Positions 56,718 to 64,000 of a stretch of 64,000 nucleotides of DNA are shown piece after piece. Position 1 is the first letter of the stretch. Every line of letters starts with the position of its first letter. The notes beneath the pieces were generated by a model that was not told where the DNA came from, made no database searches, and saw nothing but the letters and a program-made list of their open reading frames with translations. The position numbers and the translations under genes were made by a program. This DNA comes from Tetracentron sinense. Its lineage: Eukaryota > Streptophyta > Magnoliopsida > Trochodendrales > Trochodendraceae. The stretch is from positions 16,108,416 to 16,172,415 of the forward strand of contig CM026564.1 of the NCBI GenBank assembly GCA_015143295.1, read 5' to 3'.

Positions 56718-58987
56718 TTTTTTTTGGGGGGAGGAAATCCGGGGTTAGGCGGACCCCAACCAGAATGGAATAAATATAATGAAAAAAAACTACATTCGCA
56801 TATAACTATGACCCATAGAGTCCATAGCAACAATATGAGATAATCCCACTAGAAACACCGAAGGAACTAATGATATTTCCCCCAAGGAAGTACAAAATTT
56901 AGATAAGAAGTCTGCAGCTTTGCTTGCTTCTTGCGGAGTGTGGCTAATATCCCAAGCATCGAAGTGGCGAAGCATCCTACCTATATCAGCTAGGATAAAG
57001 GAGCACTCCCATGGTCAAACACATTTTCTTTTTACACACATAATGGCCCAGGTGGAGTCGGATTCAATCCAGATATGCTAAATACCGAAGCTGCGAGCAA
57101 ACTCAAGGCCTCGTCGAATAGCATATAGCTCGATGTAAATAACAGTTTGTTCTGGACGCCCACCAGTTAAATCATATATTGCACTTCCCATAGCGTCCCG
57201 AAGGATACAACCATAGCCACTATGCCCCTATTTAGCTGATCCATCAGTATTCAACTTAAGGTGCCCATCCCTTGGTGGGACCCAAGAGACCCAACGAGCA
57301 GGAGACAAGGTCCAATGGGCCTGGATGCCAGAGGAATCAATAGAATCTCTATTATTTGCATTATCTTCAACATCTAGCTTGTCCATACTAAGCCGAATCA
57401 CCACATCATCATTGATTTTCCTATGTATTTCGCTAGAAGGGCGGTACTCATTGCGAAATGTCCTGTTATTCCTGTTATTGCTCTCGATACATGCGTATGT
57501 AATTTTCATTTTATTTATTTCTATTCTATCTGGTCGGGGTCCGCCTAACCCTAGCTTTCCTTCCCCCCCCCCCCCCCCCCAAAAAAAAAATGATAGATGA
57601 ACACACAAAAAACAGATTTGCGAATGAGCCCTTTGATATGGTTCACTTTACAATATCTGGTAAAAGAACGAATCATATCATTCCAACCAAGGAACTGGCG
57701 GACAGGCAGCCGGATGCGTCTAGCAATTTGATCCCAGATAATTGAAGTATAAGGGCAAGAGACAAAAAGATGGTCATGGCTTTCAGGAGCTGAGTGGCAT
57801 AGGATGCATTGGGCATTGCCAACAATCCCCAACCGAAATAGCTTTTCCTTAGTGGATAGGGCATGGCGAATAGCCATCCAAGTAATCATCGAATGTTTAG
57901 GAATTGCATGGGAATGCCACAGAAGGTTAGCCCAGCGAACATTGATATTAGAAGACCTGATGCGATTCCAAGCAGATTTTAACGAGAAAACAACATTAAC
58001 AGATGGTGTCCAAACAATACGATCGACACATTCACCTAGTAATGGCATGTTGCTGATCTCTTCCCACACATCAATCAGCTCAGGAAGGCTAGGGGTTTGG
58101 AGAATCCATCCATTATCTTGTCGAATAGAAGCAACTAAGGCTGTTCTATCAATACCATGAATAGAAGAAGCTGAACCTCTACATTCCTTCAGTAAAACAC
58201 CTCTAGGATGCCAATGATCAAGCCAAAGCCGAGTGGAGCGACCATCACCAACTAAACGTTGAATAGCGCCCTCGGCTAGCGGTCTAGTCTTCAAAATACT
58301 CCGGACACTCCAAGATGGCGAAGCTGGCATTTTCATAGTCCAAATAGACTCCTTCTTAAGGTATCTACCCCAGAACCAAGCAACCCATAGGGAATCATCC
58401 GTAGAGGCAATCTCCCATATACGTCTACATAAGGTGCTATAGTTCCAGTCCAGCACTCTTCGCAACTCCAACCCCCCTTCTGCATGAGGATGACAAACAT
58501 TTTCCCAAGCGACCTTGTGAATTGAGCTATGAAGATCAAGTCCTGCCCAAAGAAATCGGGCGAGCATACGCTCAATAAGCTTAATGACCCCTTTAGGTAA
58601 CAAGAAGATGCTACACCAATACATATGGAAGCTATGGAGAACCCCCTTAATAAGCTCCACTCTCCTTCCATAGGACAGCCACCTGTTTTTCCAAGAAGAA
58701 ATACGTTTCGAGATTTTATCAATGGGATCATGACAGTCCCCAAAAGGTAAGTCTTGTTGCAGAAAGGGGAAAGCCCAAATATTTAATCGGCAAAGTACCA
58801 GCCCTGAACCCCAACTTGTTTTGAATTTGGATCCGCTTCCTCGTGCTCACATTAGCAAAGAAAACATAAGACTTCATCAGATTGGCTTCAAGCCCCGATC
58901 TAGAGAAGAGCTTCAAGGTGGAGTCAATAGCTTTAACGGACCCAAGATTAGCTCGAGAAAAAATAACTAGATCATCAGCAAAGTAGA
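56718..58987 (-). pseudogene. LINE-I ORF2 3' half with tail
   Basis: Same subfamily as LINE-H, minus strand. FADDLVIF (near 58970), LPIKYLGFPLSATRLTF, then a 369-codon open stretch (58660-57551): LPKGVIKLIERMLARFLWAG, GGLELRRVLDWNYS, zf-RVT (CILCHSAPESHDHLFVSC near 57790). RNase H is in pieces (LNTDGSA near 57250, SHTPQEASKAADFLSKF near 56930). Stops or frame changes lie near 58750, 57550, 57230 and 57010. The tail is A8 with G/C hairpin at 56718-56756. The 5' side is cut at FADD by an LTR scrap. It keeps residues that LINE-H has lost near 48948. Confidence 0.88.
57481..57590 (+). mobile_element. Minimal LINE tail inserted antisense into LINE-I
   Basis: About 110 bp in plus orientation inside minus-strand LINE-I: a short AT-rich stretch, GGGGTCCGCCTAACCC (57536-57551), 18 C and 10 A (57581-57590). 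Next to it the LINE-I sequence has AATAACAGG-type words doubled and lacks about 13 bp (CTCAATCCAAACA-type) present in LINE-H. It looks like an extremely 5'-truncated LINE insertion, with a small target deletion. Confidence 0.7.
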
Positions 58988-59133
58988 TGTCGCGCCCCAA
59001 ACCCCACCCTAGAAGTTAGAGTGAATCTTGGATGACTTATCATGACTTACATGACTTGCTTGACGAAATAACCTGCAAAATACCTAAAGCATATACAATA
59101 GAGGACAATAATAGCGGAAACATACACTGCATG
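58988..59133 (-). repeat. LTR start fragment
   Basis: TGTCGCGCCCCAAACCCCAC and the next 145 bp of a Tekay-type LTR. It cuts LINE-I at its left and is itself interrupted at 59134 by TE6. The rest of this LTR is not in the window. Confidence 0.75.
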
Positions 59134-61658
59134 TGTCGCGACCCAAGGCCCACCCTAGGAGTTAGAGTGAATCTTGGACGACTAATCATGGCTTACATGA
59201 CTTGCTTGACAACCAACCTGCAAACACCCACAGAGTATATACAAAGAGGATATAAGCAGCGGAAACATACTTAAACATAGCACAGCGGAAGACTCAACAA
59301 AACCTCTATGTATATATTCATGTGAAGGTGCAGACAGACCTGCCAAAATACATGGACATAACTCTCTCATCTCACCCACAGCGCTATCACTCAGAATCTA
59401 CCACCTCTAATAATAATCCTCGACCAGAGGGTCCTCCACAGGCTCCTCAACGTACTCCTCCTCCACCCATGGGACAGGAGCACATACATCAAAAGGAGCA
59501 GCCGCTCCGCTATCACTTGCCGACATAAGAAGTACGGCTGAGCATGGAATACTCAGCGGGTACCAAGCTCTAACCAACAGTCATAGCATACGGATAGCAT
59601 ACATAAAGCAGGAAACAATTCACACATATAAAGCAGGAATGATTCATATCATGACAATAAAGTAAAGCAATATAATTCATCATGTTTGCATTCATAAAAG
59701 CCGGTAAAACCCTTGAAATCTTGTGCACTTGACTTGACTGAAATTACCCTTTTTATGCTTGAAAACTTGTCTACCGTGTCATGCGTGTCATGCTTGTAAC
59801 ATGCGTGTCATGTCATGCCATGCGTGTATCATGCTTGCTTGTTCTGAAAAGTAATCTACTTGTGAGGGAAGGGAGACCCTTCTTCCTAGAATGTTCATGC
59901 TTGTAATGCTATGTCATGTCATGCTTACTCGGAAAAGTAAACTACTTGTGAGGGAAGGGAGACCCTTCTTCCTAGAATGCTCATGCTTGTCCTTCCACTT
60001 GTGAGATGTCCTTGTGAGATGCACTTACGAGGGAAGAGAGACCCTTCTTATGAAAATGCATGATTGTCTTGTCCTTGCCAAAAGTGAGGTAAAATATATC
60101 GTAGGATATGCCCCACCTCTAAATCCCATTCTTGAAAACCTCGGTAAATCATGTCATGTATGCGTGCTCGTGAGGTCGTGTGCATACTTGCATTTGGAAT
60201 TAAATATGGCATTTGAGTAATTCATAACACATAACATCAATGATTTGGGCAATTTAATATTCATATCATTTAGGGAAAGCGAACAATCACACTATCATGA
60301 CCCTAGCAATTTCCATAAACCTTAAACATGCATTTTTTTAATTTATTATTCATTTTATTCACCTTGGCATTTCATCAAACATGGTGCATTCATTATTTAT
60401 TAACCCTACAACATGCTTTTCTAGGTGGGTTTTACTCACATCACATATGTATGTTCATTATGGGTACAATGCCCTCCCCGTTCATCCATCACATCAATAC
60501 ACACGGCATTCAATCGCCCACATTCATCTCCATTCACCATTCACCATTCACCATTCACAACCCATCTCATAATACATGGATGTATAAAGGAACACAAAGA
60601 AAATAAAGGAAAAGAAGAACTATAACTAGAAGGGTAGCAAGAAGTACCGACCTTCAAGAAATGAGGAAGAAACCCCTTCCAAAAACGACCGTGTAGCTGC
60701 TGTCCTAGCTTGGATCACGAGCTCCTCGAATGCTTGAGTCTTGATCTTGAAGAAAGCGGGCTTGGGGTTGATCTAGGGTCTTAACCCCTTTGATTTCTCC
60801 CCAAATGAAAACCTAGCTTTTGGAAACCCTTCTCCTTTCTCTCTATCTCTCAAAAGACTCTAAGGGTTGTGTATGAACCCTCAAATGATCGGGCAAAGCC
60901 TTTAAGGCATGAGTGAAACGCCCAAAAAATGAAAACACCCTTAATGAAATTTCTGCAAAAACACGAGGACCGAGCGATCGGTGTTTATGACCGATCGATC
61001 GGTTGCCTACCGAGCGATCGGTGTGTTGACCGAGCTCTCAACCAAAAATCAACTCCCTGGAAAAATTTCCCCATACAAAAATCTTGACCAGTCGATAGCT
61101 ACCGATTGATCGGTTTTGGACCGATCGATCGCTCTATGGACCGAGCGATCGGTTGCCTATAGGTCCAGACATTTTTGGCCATATCTTTTGACTCGCTCGT
61201 CGGATTTTGACGATTCAACTTGCGTTGGGTTCGTACTTCCAAAAGGAACATTTCTGACATTTTGGAATTTCTAATTTCTTCCTTATTTATTAATTGTACT
61301 ACTTTTAAAGGCAAATGGGTTACGAAAGTGCCATGCATAAAACATGAAAAAGTCCGGGGCTCTACATCCTCCCCCCTTTACAAAAATTTCGTCCTCGAAA
61401 TTTAGACGATACTTGCATTACAACCAAGACAAAATTACAAGTCATATACAAAACTGATACAAAAACTCATTCAAACAATTCCGGGTACTTCGCTTTGACT
61501 TCGGTCTCACGTTCCCATGTAGCTTCTTCTCGAGCATGATGCTGCCATTGCACAAGAACCAATGCAATAGTTTTGTTGCGAAGGACTTGATCTCTCCGAT
61601 CCAATATATGAACCGACCTCTCTACTAAAGTGAGATCCTCCCGTATTTCCAACGGCTC
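59134..61658 (-). mobile_element. TE6: Tekay remnant, 3' LTR plus end of pol
   Basis: An LTR of 2,233 bp (59134-61366; TGTCGCGACCC ... GGGGCTCTACA) is followed by a polypurine tract (61367-61380) and about 200 bp of the end of pol on the minus strand (61657-61467: [20 protein letters not shown] ... [11 protein letters not shown] ... PELFE), then cut by LINE-J. LTR landmarks: hairpin 60086-60119, GAAGGG hairpins, CATTCACCATTCAC repeats near 60535, GATC palindromes 60968-61152, and the GATTTTGACGATTCAACTTG box near 61203. Only the 3' end of the element remains. The short pol piece shows no obvious break. Confidence 0.88.
60968..61152. repeat. Palindromic minisatellite (ACCGATCGATCGGT type) in TE6 LTR
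   Basis: Repeated (A/G)CCGA(G/T)CGATCGGT words, several self-complementary. It lies immediately before the conserved ATCTTTTGACTCG ... GATTTTGACG block. It has the same position as the CGATCGTA palindromes of the solo LTR, but with changed flanking bases on both arms. Confidence 0.85.
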
Positions 61659-64000
61659 CCAGAATGACTTATCTACTTTTGCTAGCAACCATAATGCAGC
61701 CTGGCTTGTGCTGGGTGACTTCAACTCCATTCTCTATCCCTCTGAGAAGAGAGGTGGTAATATGGTTCCGCAACGTATTTTGCAACCTTGTCTTGATTGC
61801 TTATCGGATGCCAACCTATTCGATCTTAAGTGGAAAGGTGCTCTATTCACTTGGTCTAATAGTCGCATCGGAGTTGGTAGAATTTCTTGTAAGCTGGATA
61901 GATGCCTTATAAATTCGGAATGGACCCAGAGATTTCCAGAGGCAGAAGCTTGGTTTAAGGGTGGTAATACTTCTGATCACCACCAAGTCCTTGTTCGGTT
62001 CAATTTTGACATTCGGTGCCCAGGAAGTACTTTTAAATTCTTCAATTATTGGACCACTCACCCTGATTTTCTCAGCATTGTGGCTCAGGGTCTTCCCCTT
62101 CTCGAGGCACCCCTATGTTTCGTCTCCAGTACAAGCTTAAGGCAGTGAAATGGGCTTTGAAGGAGTGGAGTAGGAGTTGCTTTGGTCATGTCCAGAAAAA
62201 GGTGGCTGAATGTAGAGCAAATGTTGAAGATCTACAGGGTCAAATTAGCTTAGATCAAGACAATGCCTTACTTCATGCTCAGTACGACTTGGCTAGGAAG
62301 TCGCTATATACCTTGTTGTCTTGGGAGGAGGCCGAGCTTAAGCAACGATCGCGAGTAAATTGGCTTAAGCTAGGGGATTCCAATAGCTCTTTTTTCTACA
62401 GATCAATGTGTTCTCGGCGTAGTTTGAATAGAATTGATTCTATTGTAACCAGCTCGGGAACGGTTCTTTTGGAGGCTAAGCAGATTGCAACAGAGGCCGT
62501 ATCCTTTTTATCCAATTCTATGCTTGCAAGTGCAGGTTCAGGAAATTGGGCCATCCCAGATCTCCCTGTTTTAAGTGCAGATAGCCAGGCCTTATTGGTT
62601 AGCCCATTTTCTTTGGAGGAAATTAAGTAAGCAGTGTTTTCTTCTGACGGGAATAAAGCCCCTGGACCGGATGGGTTCACTGCCCACTTTTTCCAAATAT
62701 GTTGGGACCTTGTTGGACCTGACCTTGCATTAGCCATATTGAGCTTTTTTCGAAGTGGTCAACTGTTGCGAGAAATGAATGGGACCTTAATCTCTTTAAT
62801 TCCAAAAGTGGATCAACCTAGGACATTTTTGGATTATCGTCCTATCTCAGTGTGCAATGTGGTGTATCGTATCATCTCCAAAATCTTGGTGGGTCGGCTC
62901 CAGCGCGTGATGCATGATATCATTGATCCTAGTCAATCTGCTTTTATTAAGGGTCGTCGGATTTCCGACAATATTTTTCTATGCCAAGAGCTACTCCATA
63001 ATTATCATCTTGCTAGAGGAAAGCCAAGGGTTGCTATAAAGATTGATTTACGGAAAGCCTATGACTATGTGTCCTGGAGTTTCTTGAAGGCAGTCATGCT
63101 TAAAATGTGCTTCCCTCTTTTTTTTGTGGATAGAGTAATGGCTTGCATTACGGGTGCTACCTTCGCTGTTATGGTCAATGGTAAGAGGGAGGGATTCTTC
63201 TCTGGTGGTCGGGGCCTTCGACAAGGAGACCCGATGTCGCCCTATCTATTTATGATGATCATGCAGGTGTTATCTAGTGACCTAACCCGTCTTGCGCAAG
63301 AGGGTTCCCTCACTCCCCACCCTTATTGCAAGTCCCCTTTGCTCACTCATCTCTGCTTTGCAGATGACTTAATCATTTTCTCTGAAGCCAACAGTGCCTC
63401 CATCAGATGCATTCATCTTGCTCTTGAGCGGTTCAAGGAGTCGGGAATGGAAATTAACCTGGACAAGTCCCAATGTTTTTTTGGCAATGTGAACATCAGA
63501 CTTACTAAGAAGATTGAAGATCTATCATGCATTAAAAAAGGTACTTTGCCAATTAAGTATCTGGGCCTCCCACTCTCTTCTACTCGTATCACCTCTAGGG
63601 ATTGCTTGCCATTATTGGAGAGGATTCAAAAGAGATTGACCTCATGGAAGAATAAAGTCCTTTCCTATGCTTGGAGGTTGGAGCTCATTAGAACAGTGTT
63701 ATCTAGCTTTCTAATATACTGGGGCTCAGTTTTTGCGCTCCCGAAATCGATTATCCATTCTATTGAAAGAACTTTTGCTCGTTTCCTATGGGGGGTGTGG
63801 ATATGGATCGGAAAAATCATAAGGTTGCTTGGGATGCGGTGTGTAAGCCCACATGTGGAGGGCTGGGGCTGCAGAAGATTAAGGAGTGGAATACATGCTT
63901 GTTGATGCGAAGAGTCTGGGAGCTAGCTGCTCAGTCTGAATCCATATGGAGCCACTGGTTCTCAAGTAAATACCTCAAAAGGGACTCTATCTGGACTATG
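61659..64000 (+). pseudogene. LINE-J ORF2 (endonuclease C-part and complete RT core), runs off the window
   Basis: The best preserved LINE reading here. Endonuclease end: WLVLGDFNSILYPSEKRGG (61700-61760), KLDRCLINSEWTQRF, TSDHHQVLV. A frame change near 62100 leads to the linker, with GDSNSSFFYRS near 62375. After a TAA at 62628-62630 (EEIK then stop) the RT runs open for 423 codons from 62634: NKAPGPDGFTAHFFQ, SLIPK, DYRPISVCNVVYRIISK, SAFIKGRRISDNI, KIDLRKAYD (catalytic Asp present), GLRQGDPMSPYLF, FADDLIIF, LPIKYLGLPLSSTRI. One base is missing from the G-run at 63790-63795; after it the expected residues continue in another frame to 64000. The 5' end is truncated inside TE6. Confidence 0.92.

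Overview
The window looks like gene-poor heterochromatin of a flowering plant. I find no host gene, tRNA or rRNA. Nearly every base belongs to one of three things. (1) Ty3/gypsy LTR elements of the Tekay (Del) chromovirus type, with iMet-type primer sites, 5-bp target duplications and LTRs of 2.2-3.0 kb. (2) Plant L1-type LINEs: ORF1 with DUF4283 and a zinc knuckle, ORF2 with endonuclease, reverse transcriptase, zf-RVT and RNase H domains. (3) A tandem repeat with a unit of about 180 bp. The RNase H-bearing LINEs and Tekay elements point to an angiosperm; I cannot name the species.

Layout. 1-13523: LINE-A is split by TE1 (976-12322), a large coding-poor LTR element (LARD type) that itself holds a solo LTR (5865-8387). 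13524-21440: two direct copies of a unit of about 4.84 kb made of an old LINE-C fragment plus 180-bp satellite. 21441-26785: a decayed plus-strand Tekay element (TE5) with a 5'-truncated LINE-E inside. 26786-42228: a minus-strand Tekay pile-up. An old copy (TE3) is interrupted by the well-preserved TE2 (28738-38650), and LINE-F, TE4 and LTR scraps lie around it. 42229-44236: LINE-G. 44237-54270: the satellite with LINE-C again, in the opposite orientation, opened by a solo LTR (45861-51733) that is itself opened by LINE-H (46876-50703). 54297-61658: Tekay remnants TE7 and TE6 with LINE-I between them. 61659-64000: LINE-J, the best preserved LINE here, running off the window.

The nesting gives a relative order. 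Satellite with LINE-C is oldest, then the solo LTRs and the older Tekay copies, then LINE-H and LINE-E, then TE2 (by eye about 1.5 % LTR divergence) and TE1 (about 0.7 %). Several insertions keep exact target duplications: GTGTG for TE1, TATTA and CTGTT for the solo LTRs, TCCGT for TE2, and 10 and 16 bp for LINE-H and LINE-E.

The most interesting signals are RNA-scale structures in the LTR elements. A short hairpin between primer site and gag keeps its stem through base-pair exchanges and is shared by the coding-poor TE1 and the coding Tekay copies. A second, double-stem hairpin is conserved in the LTRs. One LTR slot carries a different palindrome-rich minisatellite in each subfamily. The LINEs share a 3'-terminal GGGGT/ACCCC hairpin followed by a variable C-run and an A-run. 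All coordinates and family calls come from reading the sequence; no database or alignment program was used.
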